Assembly (NCBI GenBank): GCA_002104935.1
Contig: MCGT01000027.1
Span: 248,001 to 312,000, forward strand
DNA: 64,000 nucleotides
DNA from: Hesseltinella vesiculosa
Lineage: Eukaryota; Mucoromycota; Mucoromycetes; Mucorales; Cunninghamellaceae
Direction: 5' to 3'
In this document: in pieces, positions 20,405 through 31,813 of the stretch
Layout: every line of letters starts with the position of its first letter
How positions within the stretch are numbered: position 1 is the stretch's first letter
Made by a program: the position numbers and the translations under genes
The notes under the pieces: generated by a model
Databases searched by the model: none
What the model saw: only the letters and a program-made list of their open reading frames with translations
Told to the model about the DNA's origin: nothing

Positions 20405-21472
20405 TTTTATTTTTTAACCTATGCTTCTTTTCTCTTTCTTTCTTACTCTCGTTCTTTCTTCATTAGTTTTACTATTTTTTTTTATTGTTCTGATCTTCTT
20501 TACCCCCTTTTTCATTCTTATATCTTAACCCCTTCCTCTTTTTTTTTCTATGCTTACCTTCTTCTTTTCTTCTTTTATTATTATTCGCCAGGAGGGATTT
20601 TTTTTTATCTCTCTTTGGTTAACCCCTTTTTTAGCTTGTTTCTATTCCCTCCCCCCCACTTAACGTCAAATAAAAAAATATTCTTTTTTTTTTTGCCACA
20701 TGAATTGGTCCCAGGTTTTTTTTTTCTGTTCATCACCTCCTGTTCTTTATTGGCGTAATAATGCAACTGTTGTTCCGAGGCTCTCCTTTTTTTCCTGCTG
20801 TAAAATGTCAATTTGCTGTCAAAACGCTGCTTGGAATCTCCCTTCGAGAAGGACTGTGTCACTGGACTTTTTCAGTCCCCATATTTTACTGGTTGCCTGC
20901 TAAAAGTACGACGAACACAACCGATCAACAAAATTGCGCCTCTTTTTTTTTTTTTGTACTTCCTTAATCACAACAAGAATACGGGAAGGAGACATTCGCC
21001 ATGGCTCAGACGGCTGGAGGTTTCACTTCTCCTCTGTAGAATCCAGTCACTGGAATAGGGAAACAGGGCCCAGGCAATTCTCTTTGTTGGCCAACTTGAC
21101 CATCGAAAATGCTGTGTGACGTGCCACATATCACTTCTTCTCCACTGTAATCTTGATGTATCAATAAGGATCAACAGGATCAACATAGTCGGGCGCAACC
21201 GAGCTTTGGGTATTTATTATGTTTCATTTTCCTGGTTCTTTTTTTTTTTCATTGCAAACGCTCCTATTATTTTTTGTTAAAAAATAAAATCTTGGAAGAA
21301 CTTGGGCTGCATGATTTGGAACCGACAGATGGGTGGCCCTGAAAAAAAACCCAATGGGAAAAAGTCACGCATTGACAAAAAAAAAACTTCGTGACCATGG
21401 TTCTTTTTTTTCGCAGCCCAGTGCCGTTGTCGGTGTAACCTCAAGTGACCCAACCAAGCATTGATTGCTTAT
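20405..21472. other. Long intergenic region downstream of the C2H2 gene
   Basis: About 1.07 kb rich in T and C/T tracts (20410-20700) and lacking credible exons on either strand. Open frames present are homopolymer-driven. No tRNA-like cloverleaf was seen. Confidence 0.45.
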
Positions 21473-21663
21473 TTACTTTTTGCGTGGTTGCTCAAAAGAA
21501 ATCCATTCAATTCCTCGGTTGATTTTCTCTTTCTCCACGTTGATCCATCCCCTATGAAATGAAGAAATGAAAACAAAAAAGGAACATCACCATGGATCTG
21601 GGTTTGAACGTGATTTGGCAAGAATCCAGCAGCCGTTGTACAAGCCTAGCTTCCATCGAATTT
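21473..21663 (-). pseudogene. Orphan coding-like exon pair, no start found
   Basis: On the minus strand, an exon from 21663 to 21591 and one from 21551 to 21473 join in frame across a 39-bp GT-AG gap. They read WKLGLYNGCWILAKSRSNPD, then PWGWINVEKEKINRGIEWIS and stop. Composition is protein-like (balanced, Trp-rich), but no in-frame ATG or upstream exon could be found before the PAK stop at 21777. It may be a gene remnant, the end of an undetected gene, or chance. The family was not recognised. Confidence 0.25.
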
Positions 21664-21776
21664 CTGTAATTGGGCAATAGAGTGTGTTGATCTTTGGGAC
21701 CCCCCTCTCTCTCAGCTTTTATTTTAAAATTAAAAAATGTCTCGGTTGCACAAGTTCGAAGGGTTTTTTTTTTTTT

Positions 21777-24775
21777 TTACGATGTCATCTTGAATTTCAG
21801 CAATGGGGGCAACGTTTCTACTGATCCAGCCTTCTTCAAAAAGGGATGCTATGAACCAAATAAACGGTTAAACCTCCTGCATTCAATGTTGTCATGCATC
21901 TCCCTTTTCTCTCTATCTCGTTGCCAACTTGCCTCGAGCAATTCTGTGGCTGTGGCTCTTGATTTGACATCCACACAAAGACAGACAGCCAAGAAGCTTT
22001 TTAGCTCGCGCGAAAGTCGTTCCGGATATTTCAAGGTGGGTGTGCCATTGGTTGCGATTAAATACAGAGCTTTCAATGGCTCCTCGTCGAGATAAGGAGG
22101 TTCCCCTTCAATCATTTCAATCGTCAGAATCCCCAGACTCCAGATATCCACTGTGCTCTGATAGGGCTTTTGCTTGACAACTTCGGGAGCCATCTTTGTT
22201 TTTTTTTTCAAAAAAAAAAAAAAAAAAGCCTGGTCAGATGATAAAGTGCCACTTTTTTTATGATCACTTGACTCACCCAGTACGGCGTGCCCACCATAGT
22301 GGCACGTTTATTTTTTTGGTCTGTCAACTTTGCACAGTAGCCAAAGTCACCTGAAAAGAAGATTTACCAGACGGAGTTGAGTTGCGCTTTTTTTTTTTTT
22401 TTTTGGTGGCATGGCAACTTACTAATTTTGACTTGACCTTGCATGTTCAGTAGCACGTTGTCGGATTTGATATCTCGGTGGATGATTTTTTGAGAATGCA
22501 GATGGTGAAGGCCTTTGGTTGTCTATGAAAAAAACATGGGTCACTTTGGATCGAAGTGGCCGGTTCCTTTACCTCCAAGCAGACAGTGGCGATTTGCTGT
22601 TCCGTCATGGTGTTGTTTTCGATAATGTCGGTCAAGGCGCCACCTTCCATGTATTCCATCACCACCCACAGGTCACCACGCACCAAAAACGAATCCAAGA
22701 AATTGACAATGTTGGAATGTTTGGATTCTTGCATCACCATGATCTCGTTGACAATCAGATCCAGCCGGCTTTGCTTGGTCAAATCCATCTGCTTGATGGC
22801 CACCTTGCTATTGGTGTCAAGATCACTTGCAAGATACACTGATCCACTGGCTCTAAAAATAGCATAAAATGGCCATGGTTGAGTTTCCCCATCACTCTGT
22901 TTGATGTCCGCCATCTTACCCTTGGCCAATACGTTTGATACGTCGGTAGTGAAGACTGGGATCGCCATTTGAGACAACAGAGCCTTTCAAAAAAAAAAAA
23001 AAAAAAAAGCGTGAGCAATTAGCTTTGTCGTACATGGCTGTACACCCACGCAGTCGATCGAGGATCTGTGCTTTGGACATGGTGCTGATTCGGTTTTCTT
23101 GTCTATGGTTGGAAGGGGTGTTTGGCTGTGGAGCGGTGGTGGGTACAGGTGTGGATGTTTGGAATTGAGGCACAGGCTCCTTACTGGGCGCTGGCTTTCG
23201 AAAAGCGGAAGGTAGTCGTTGCAGAGTCGTGGGTGGGGGAGGAGGGGCATCAGATGATGAGGTTGCAGAGGGCGACGTGGACGAGGAGGGCTTTAGGGCC
23301 GGGGTAGATGGCTGTTTTTTCAGAGACGGGCTCTTTCGGGGTAACTGCTTGCGGTCGGAGGAACTGATATAGGTTTTTCCGTTACTGCTGGCCACCAAGC
23401 CTAGCGCCGGTTTGGACAACGGCTGAGGGTTTCGAGCGGAGGAGGGTGTTTTCACCAGACGTGGGGTGGCGTTGGTGGTGGGTTGAGGGGTGGGAGGCGG
23501 GAAGCCTGATTTTGAGCTGGAGGTGGTGTTCGATTTGGAACTGGCGACATACCGCTGGGCTGCACTGGTACGGGTGCTTGCGCTCTGGCTGGTATTGGGC
23601 GGCTTGTTAGCCATGTTCTGAAGAAAACGATGAGTTTGCCGTCAAGGTCTTATTCCACTTACATCCATAGGGGTTTTCACAGGCGACGGCAGCACGGGCA
23701 TTGGCAAATCGGAGGGAAGAGATGGCTTTCTCGCTGGCAAGGCGTGGGCGTTCTCCTTGGATGGGATTTTCTACATGAGAGCCAACTATCAGAAACAAGA
23801 AGCCGACCGGCTGCCTGACCCTGAGCACTCTTTTTTTAGGGAGATACCTTGAGTTTTTCCAGACTTTCCACGGGTTTGGTGGGTGGGTGGTTTTGTAATG
23901 GCGGGCAAGGTGGCGGCTCCCGAATGGATTTGGTAATGGGTGTGGACCGGCTTGGGGTAGGACCCAGAGGAGTGGATGTGGACGAAAGAGTAGAAGGGGA
24001 GGGTGACCATTCTTGTGGTGGGGTGGAGTCATCATCCAATGAGCTATCGTAACCTTGATTTTCGCGTCGACTCTGTTCTGTATAGAATTCCAAGGCGTCG
24101 ATCACCGCCTGGGGGTTCTTTGCAGCATCTTCTGGTGTGATTTTGGATCCTTTCAACAGAGCATTCCATTGATCTGGTAAACCCTAATATTTTTTTTTTG
24201 GTTTAGAAATGTTCATTTGCGCCACTCTCTCCTTTCATAGGATATGCTTACGGTGAAGGCTCCAGAAATAGGGTCAAACCCAACATGAATATTATGCACC
24301 ACATTTGTCGGATCGGACGCGCCAAGCGGAGTGAGCTAGTACGATAAAAAAAAAGGCAGGAGTGAGGAGGCGTCCATGGTGGGGGTGCTTACATTGTAAA
24401 TCTCATCCATCCAGGAATACAGCTCTTCATCGTTGCGACAGGCAATGTATATCTTCTTCTTGGCTGTTTCCAATTCAAAGCAGTGTGACTTCAGGTCGGA
24501 TCGATTGACAGCTTCGACCATTTTTAACGCCACCATAGCCACACATTGACCTAAATGCTACCATGTGTACGATAAAGAAGACGAGCGTCAGCGCATCATA
24601 AGGAAAGGAGCGCTGCAGGTGTGTCCTATTTTTTGCTCATACTTGTTACCTCACTTCGATGAATGGTTAGGCATTGATCTCTTAGCACAAGGTATCGTTT
24701 CGACCATATCCATGCTCGTAAGCCTTCTTCTTTGACATGAACAAAGCCGTCTTTTTTGATAGCGTCCAACGTCAT
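21777..24775 (-). CDS. CLA4: PAK/STE20-family kinase with PH and CRIB domains (CLA4-like)
   Basis: Twelve exons give 745 aa: 24650-24775, 24393-24557, 24252-24335, 23848-24183, 23663-23770, 23050-23617, 22920-22983, 22573-22852, 22423-22522, 22277-22350, 21933-22193 and 21777-21848. The order is PH domain ([20 protein letters not shown] to SWMDEIYN), CRIB ([16 protein letters not shown]), a ~330-residue Ser/Pro-rich linker, and kinase. The kinase shows [45 protein letters not shown] and a final HPFLKKAG exon. Cdc42 binding, cytokinesis and polarity are the known CLA4 roles. The last intron (21849-21932) has a GC donor (GAG|GCAAGT). The start at 24775 is provisional because the PH domain begins almost at once, so an upstream exon may be missing. 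Confidence 0.9.
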
Positions 24776-26304
24776 TTCGACAGGGAAAAAACTGGTGTGC
24801 GCGTATTAAGATGAAATAAACGAAACGTCGATGCAAATGCGTGTGATGAGATGGGATCTAAGAGTTGTTAAATAAAGGGTAATGAACAAGAGTAATGAAC
24901 AAGAGGGGTGAAAGGTTTGTTATTTCAAAAAAAGTGGCACGTAAAAAGAAGAGAAAAAACGGGCCCAAAGAAATAACCGCCCAAAGGCATTTTGGGTGGG
25001 CAGCTTTTTTTGAACATTTGCAAGTCAAAAAAAAAAAAAAAAAAGGGGGGCAAGGGCAATAGCCAGGCAATCAATTAGAACAAATAACACAAATAAACAA
25101 ACAAACACAAAATAGGGAGTGATGTTTTTAGCAGGTCTTGGCCATTTTCCAAAGCAATAAGGAGCAAGTGAAAAAAGGGTGCAAATGACGAGAAAATGGA
25201 AATGGAGCGAGTTGTTTTTGAAGCTCCGATGGTGACGCAAAGCACCCATTTCCCTCGAGGCACTTTGCATGAATCTGGGTTATCATGGCAACTGATTGTA
25301 AAAAAAAATGATGGCGACCACGTGGATGAACCTTGCGATGATGTATAAAAAAGTTAGAGCGCATCATGGTATTTGTTCATGAATGAAATTTAAGGTTCAA
25401 GATGCCCGTATTGTTAGTCAAGTCGAAAGGAAATGCAGGAGGAAGGACGATGGAAAATGGGCATTGTTTATATTTTTCTTGACTATTTGATGACTTGGAT
25501 TCAGCCCATGGATCCATGTGATGCAAGAAAACGATCGCATTTTGTTTCTTGGGTAGCACAATCAGGGTATTGACTGATGACAGCGGCAGGATTCCTTTTC
25601 AAAAAAAGAAAGAAAAAAAGATGGGGTATCCCTTTTTTATGCACTGTGAACGCATCCATCTAAACAACGTCTAAACTTCAATCTTGCCTCATTCCAAGAA
25701 AGAAGCGTTTTTTTTTTTTTTTTTTGTTTTGTTGGGGAAGAACAGGAGGTGTAGAGGAAGAAAAGAAAAGAAAAAACTTGTCACTTCGACAGCCAGGGCA
25801 TGTCAAGCGTGTGCGTGTATGTGTGGACCTCCTTCATTCACTCCCCCTTTTTTTGGCTCCCCCCTTTTTTTTTGCCATGCATAGCCCAAATCGGGGATGC
25901 TGATTGGTGAACAAGGCAAAAAAATGGCGGAAGCGTAAAATCACCCACAGCTCTTTTTTTGAGGTTGGCTTATTAGCCATCCTTTCCTCCCTCCCTTTTT
26001 CCATTTTCACCCTCTTTCTTCTTCTTTACCTTTCTTCTTGTATTAGTACATTTTTCTTCTTCTTCTTCTTCTTCTTCTTCTCTGTATTTTTTCTTTTTTT
26101 TTTTTTCCTTCAAAAGATAACAACCTCGACGTCACTTTTTTTATCTCAAAATCAAAAAACCCGCCTTCGACTATTTCTTTCACGCCCCCCCTTTTTTTGT
26201 TGTTTACTGTTATATAACATTATCGTCATAGTTTATTTTCTTTTCTCTTGTTCTTATTTCGAATTAACAGCCGCTTCCTTCGATCTTCAACCAAAATTAT
26301 CTCC
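24776..26304. promoter_or_regulatory. 1.5-kb divergent region between the PAK and STE12 genes
   Basis: No credible coding exon. The STE12-proximal 600 bp is strongly pyrimidine-rich (long CT/CTT tracts at 25970-26110), consistent with a promoter and long 5' UTR. A CACGTG E-box lies near 25319 and several poly-A/T runs occur (25027-25044, 25709-25725). The length is well above the window average, suggesting extended regulation of STE12, the PAK gene or both. Confidence 0.4.
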
Positions 26305-28724
26305 ATGACCAAACCCGATTTTTCACCTACACCTTCCTCCGTGACCAGTAGCTTTGGTATGCCACTTCCCACCGAGGAAAATCAACGAGAACGACTCGCT
26401 CTGATCGACGATCTCAAACTCTTCCTGGCCACCGCTGCCGATCATTGGGAAGACCACAGCTCACCCTTGAAACGATTCTCCTTGCCCACCGGAGAATCCA
26501 TCTCATGTGTGCTCTGGAATGACCTGTACTTTGTCACCGGCACGGATATTGTACGCTCCTTGACCTTCCGCTTTCATGCCTTTGGTCGACCAATCACCAA
26601 CGCCAAAAAGTTTGAAGAAGGCATTTTCAGTGACTTGCGTAACCTCAAGCCTGGGTCAGATGCTCGTCTCGAAGAACCCAAGTCTGAGCTCCTGGACATG
26701 CTCTACAAGAACAACTGTATCCGCACCCAGAAAAAACAAAAGGTTTTTTATTGGTACTCGGTGCCTCATGATCGCCTTTTTTTGGATGCCCTTGAACGAG
26801 ATCTCAAAAGAGAGAAAATGGGTCTGGAGCCTACCACCAAAGCTGTTGCCGAGCCTGCCTCATCCACCTCGTTGGACACCACCCAAGAATTATTCGATCA
26901 GCTCCGCAAGTCCATGTCCATCTCCGCCGCTGCTTCTGCTCAAGTCTATGAGGAAGAGGCCACTCATCAATTTAGTAAGCCATCCATCAACACATACATA
27001 CATACATGGGGGGGGCAAAATAGAAAAAAGGGGAAATGCAAAAGAAAGGCGCGATAGAGTGGGAAAACTAGGGAGGTTGGACAGCCATGCTGAATTTTTT
27101 TTTTTTTTTTTTAGCGCCAAAAGGATCAGCGTCAACATCTGTGCTACCAGCTGAGATCAAGGCCAATAAGATGCGCCGCCCCGTCACAACCACTTCGGGT
27201 CTGCAAAATCGTCGATCTCGCGTCAATTCAGTTCCTGCGGATTTCGGCCAAGATCCACAATTGCATCAACAACTTTTGGTGCAGCAGCAAAAGCATCAAC
27301 GCCAACACTTCCGACAAAACCACCCGACCTATTTCCCCTCCTCCACCACATCCACTTCCTCCTTGTCGTCCTCTTCCTCTCTGTCTCATGATGATGCACC
27401 TCCCTACCCTGACTGCAACAAATTGTCACCTCATGATCCTCTTGTAGAAGGTGTGCATCACTTGGACATTACCACCTCCAATCTGCATGCTCGCGCCGCT
27501 CCTCCTAGATCGACCTTGGCCAATGGCGTCCTCCCTTCCAAATCCATGGACTCCAACACTCTCAAAAAAACCAAAACCATTTTTGGTTCCTTGTCCCTCT
27601 TTGATGGATCTCCTACCTACAAACAACGCCGTCGTCGAGCTACCTCTGTCTCTTCCGGCCCTGCACCTAGTAGCGTAGGTGGCCCTGATCGTGTCCGTCG
27701 TCATGCAAATGGCAGTCATTCCCGTACGCCTTCCATTTCCAATGGTTCCGTCAGGTACACCTATAAAAAAAAAACCGAAAAAGGCAAAAAAGGGAGACAC
27801 TGCTTACACCCCCCCCCCACTTTTCTTTTTTATAGCAACAGCTCCAGTAGCACATCCATCAGTAGCTTGAATCATGCTCCTACAAGTCGCTTGGCCATGG
27901 CTGCCATGGCTTCTGCTTACAAGCAAACGTCTTATCATCCTCATCACCACCCTCACCAACGTCCAGCTTCGATGTGCTCACCCCATGCTCACCATCTGTG
28001 CCGTGGCTCTTTGCAACAGCCAGTGGACGACTACCTTTCACCCCAAACCTGGTTCATGGAAGATCGACCCTTGCTGAGCTCCACTTCGACCCAGCTGACC
28101 CATTCAGGCGCCTCGCTCTTTTCGCCCACCCCACCCAAATTAAACTCAGCGGCGGTCTCGCCCCTGAATGACCCTGCCTCGCTTAGTTTTGGTCACCCGC
28201 CCCATTCGGCTCCTTCCGCCATGGATCCTTTTATGGTCCGTGTCTGCACCTCTCCACACTATGCCACAATGGACGACCACGCCCATCACTTGTCACCCCA
28301 TTCCTCTCACTCTACCTCAGTCACCATGACCTCTCTGCACTCACCCGCCGAAGATATGGATGACATCCAATCCACCATGCCACCTCCCATCAACACCTCG
28401 CCTTCTTCCGCCATGCATACCAGCCCCGATTTTATGCTGATGTTGTCCCCTCAAGACGATTTCTCCAATTCGTCCACCTCATCACCTTCCTCCATGATGC
28501 ACTATGGATATGACATGATGCCTCACCCTGCCGCTCTGGATCAAATCTCCGCCTCTGTCTTGCTCTCCTCTTTCAAACCCGACTACCATGTCGCTCCACC
28601 AACCTCCCATCAAGACTTCCATCCCGCTGATTTGTCCATGTACAACCAAATGCCCTCCTATTGCATGAACTATCAGGAATACCCTCCATTGACAACAAAT
28701 GACGTGGCCATGGTGTTCCATTAA
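26305..28724 (+). CDS. STE12: STE12 homeodomain-like transcription factor
   Basis: Three exons (26305-26974, 27115-27754, 27836-28724) give 732 aa. The start is ATG 26305 (MTKPDFSPTP); the upstream TTG frame is not used. The STE DNA-binding domain spans about residues 30-178 and is near-canonical: RFSLPTGESISCVLWNDLYF, GTDIVRSLTFRFHAFGRP, KKFEEGIFSDLRNLKPG and FLDALERDLKREKMGLEPTT. In fungi STE12 acts below mating or filamentation MAP kinase cascades, which are often fed by PAK kinases such as the neighbouring CLA4-like one. The remaining ~550 residues are Ser/His/Pro-rich and low complexity. No C2H2 fingers like those of filamentous ascomycete Ste12 proteins were seen. Confidence 0.94.
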
Positions 28725-29251
28725 ACGCCTTTCTCTCTTTCTTCAAGCCACCACGATGCCCTTTTCATTTCCCTCTTCCCTCTACCTCTCTGTTTAGTAT
28801 GACTCCCATTGTTTATAATGTTTTTCTATGCATCCCCCAAACTTATGTTTATTCCATTTTTCCTTTATGAACCTCTCAACCCCTTATTTTTATGGAAGTC
28901 AAGCTCAACCCACTTTCAATTTATCCATTTTTTTACCCCTTATTTTCAATGCATTGGCTGTTTATTTTTATTTTTACGTATGCATCATTTTTTTTTTCTT
29001 TGCTTCTATGACATCGAACAAAATAAAAAAAAAAAAACAACTAAAAACTAAAAATGTCTGACTCTGAAACCACTTGGTCACCGGATGAATCATCCATTCA
29101 CTGCATGATCTTTCAGCTTGCTTTTTGAGCAAGCTTCATAATAAAAGAAATCATCACCCCTCCAATACCCATTTTTTTTTCGTTGATTCCCACTCTTCAT
29201 TTTCACATTCTTCCTTTTTTTTTTTTTTTTTTTACTTTTTGGATTGACAAG
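28725..29251. other. STE12 3' region and polyamine oxidase promoter
   Basis: T/C-rich with aaataaaaaaa near 29021. A perfect short hairpin, agcttgct / agcaagct (29115-29122 and 29128-29135, 5-nt loop), lies about 120 bp before the next ATG. A T16 run ends 17 bp before that ATG. No exon is supported. Confidence 0.4.
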
Positions 29252-31249
29252 ATGACCTTTGCTCTGATCAAAGTAGCCATTTTTTTTATTACATGGTGGC
29301 ACATGGTGCTGGGGACCCGCGCTGGTGCAGCAGCCAATCCACCAATCCGGTCAAAAGTTTTGATCTTGGGCGCTGGTGCCAGTGGCATATCTGCTGCATT
29401 GAAGCTTCAGCAAAACAACATCTCGGATATTAAAATCATCGAGGCCACAGCCAACGTCGGTGGAAGAGTCACTCACCAACCTTTTGGTCATGGCTCCATG
29501 GTGGAACTCGGTGCAAACTGGGTAACAACTATAAAAAGCACGTGTGAGTGTGGGCTTTTTTTTTTCTTTTCGTCTAGGGTCAAACAAAGACGGTTTTTTT
29601 TTTTAGTTCCTCACTTTTTTTTTTTTTTTTCCATTCAAAAAGATTTACGGAAAAGGAAAAAACCCGATCCACCGACTGGCTAAACGGTATGGCTTAAAGA
29701 CCGCCCCCAGTGATAAAAAGAAAGTGGTTTACTTTACAGAAGAGGGCAGCTTTCACCAATCTCAAGGTGAAAAGTGGTCGAAGGATTTCAATGTCGTCAT
29801 GAAGAAGATGGTTGACCTGGCAGGTATAGGCTCCCCCCTTTTTTGTTTTTGCTCTTTGAATCGCCGACCGAGGACTCATTTTTTCATGTGTTATAAATAT
29901 GCTTCCTTCATTCCCACAAGAGGTCCGGATCGCTAATGACCAGGTGGACCTCTCCAGTCGAACCGCCCTTGAATTACTTGGTTGGCAACCTGACTGCCCT
30001 GTCAAAGCAGCCATTGAATACTTTGGCATTGATTGGGAGTTGGCTGAGCCCCCCGAGACCTGCTCACTTGATTATGCCGCCGGCACTGTGGATTTGGTGT
30101 CTGGCAGTTTTCCTCTTGGAGATGAGTTTGTGGTCGACCAACGGTAAGAAAAAAAAGCCTCTGGAAATGTGTCATTCACATTTTTGTTTCAGCGGGTTCA
30201 ATTATGTTTTACAGCAAGAAGCTGCCAAGCTGGCAAATTTGGGAGATGCTGACGGTCCTGTGTTTTATTTTAACACAACTGTCACTCGAATACAATACGA
30301 TAATCACTCAGTGACGGTCGAAACAACCGACGGAACGATCTTTATCGCAGACTATGCCATTTGCACTTTTTCGTAACCATGAAAAAAAAAATATATCGCA
30401 GTAGCTCACCTCCCCTTTTTTTTCTACCTTAGCCTAGGTGTCTTGCAGAACAAGGACGTACTGTTCGAGCCGGCCTTTCCACAATGGAAAAGGGAAGCCT
30501 TGCTAAGCTTCCACATGACCACCTATACCAAAATATTCCTTAATTTCGAACATGCTTTTTGGGACAATTGGCAGGTCCGCTCGCTTTCGGCCGGTTTTTT
30601 TTTTAATCGTAGGCCGGGGTCTCAATTTTTTTTTTTTTGTCAGTTTGCTTTGTATGCCAGCAACAAGACCAAGCAGGGTGACTACACCGTATGGCAAAAC
30701 CTTGCAGGTCCCAAATTCAGGGCTTCTCCTCATGACAACATCCTCATGGTGACTACGACCGGGAAGGAGTCAGTGAGGCTAGAAGCCAAGACTGACAAGG
30801 AGATCGAGGCCGAGGTGCTCAAAGTGATCTCCAAGATGTTCCCTGGCCAGACAATTCCTACCCCACAACAGATTATGATCCCTCGCTGGCATTCCAACCC
30901 TCTCTTCCGTGGATCCTATTCCAATTGGGCACTTGGCGCCTCGATCCAGCACCAGGAAAACATGCAAGCCCCTCTGCCAGTGGCTGACCATCCCCGGCTG
31001 TGGTTCGCAGGCGAAGCCTACTCCATGCGATATTACGGTTATCTGCACGGTGCCTGGCTCAATGGAAAAGAAGTAGCCCAGCACATCTCCCAATGCTACC
31101 ATTCTGACCAATGCCCTTCTTACCATTATCATCCGCTTGTCACCAGCTGCTATGCCGACACCCAGCAGCATCGACGTTCATTGATGCAAAGCCGCTCCCT
31201 CCCAAACCCCAGCTCCCATCCATATCAATCTCACTTTTCTATTCATTGA
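29252..31249 (+). CDS. Secreted FAD-dependent polyamine/amine oxidase
   Basis: Six exons (29252-29521, 29643-29823, 29921-30143, 30193-30372, 30433-30574, 30644-31249) give 533 aa. A signal peptide is evident (ALIKVAIFFITWWHMVLG). The FAD dinucleotide-binding motif VLILGAGASGISAAL leads into IKIIEATANVGGRV. Further family marks are MVELGANWIYG, ICTFSLGVLQ, YSNWALGAS and the FAD-cap FAGEAYSMRYYGYLHGAWLNG near the C-terminus. The enzyme should oxidise spermine or spermidine (or related amines) with release of H2O2 outside the cell or in the secretory pathway. A ~60-residue His/Ser-rich tail follows the catalytic domain. Introns contain poly-T runs of up to 14. Substrate choice is not deducible. 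Confidence 0.9.
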
Positions 31250-31813
31250 GCTCAGCATACCCTATTTTTTTTTAATACTCTCCCTTTCACCCTACTAGCA
31301 TTGTAAATAAACGAATTGCTCAAATAACGCGGCGCTTCAAGGCATTCCCGGACACAAGCACTGGACATCGTCCAATAAAATGCTCTCGGCTAACGTCACC
31401 CTTGCCTGGATGAAAAATAACGAAGGCTGGCCCTTCCTTTCCAGTTTGCCCTATTCAATGTGTACCGGGTTTCGACCATGATTGGGTCGCTGCCGGCCAT
31501 TTCTTTCAGCTGTGAATAAATTATGTGGACGAGGTGCTAGATAAAACTGTCTACTTACCAATGTGGAAATGGAAAAGAGTTTATGGCACGGGCTTTGGTG
31601 ACGAGACTAGCGCTTAGGTGGGCGATTGGGGAATTCAAATGAGAGTGTACTGTAGAAACGTAACAAGCGATGGACGAGCAAAAAAGTAGTCATGGTCTCG
31701 GTCCAGATGGATAGGCATACACCACGCCACCGATAAGATAAACCCATCCTCGTTAGCAACCTCCCCCCTGTCCATTCAATAAAGTGTGCCATACTCCTAG
31801 AACACAGCTGCAT
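31250..31813. other. Convergent intergenic region after the amine oxidase
   Basis: About 560 bp between two convergent stop codons. AATAAA (gtaaataaacg, near 31305) suits the amine oxidase transcript. A fragment around 31340-31440 reads as protein-like in one frame but has no start or splice partner. No gene is claimed. Confidence 0.35.

Noticed and set aside
22447..22977. Minus-strand frame that reads through the intron ahead of ASGSVYLA in the PAK gene
   Set aside because: It bypasses the GQG|ASG junction. The spliced version restores the canonical glycine loop [12 protein letters not shown].
26041..26310. Hydrophobic 134-codon frame upstream of STE12
   Set aside because: It is made of translated CTT/T tracts (poly-Phe/Leu/Ser). 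It fits a pyrimidine-rich promoter, not a membrane protein.
28725..29240. Hairpin agcttgct/agcaagct as a prokaryote-like terminator
   Set aside because: It lies in a eukaryotic promoter region, with an 8-bp stem and no oriented U tract. It is noted only as a structure within the intergenic entry.
31340..31440. Protein-like fragment between the amine oxidase and alcohol dehydrogenase genes
   Set aside because: No start, splice partner or recognised family. The length is within chance expectation.
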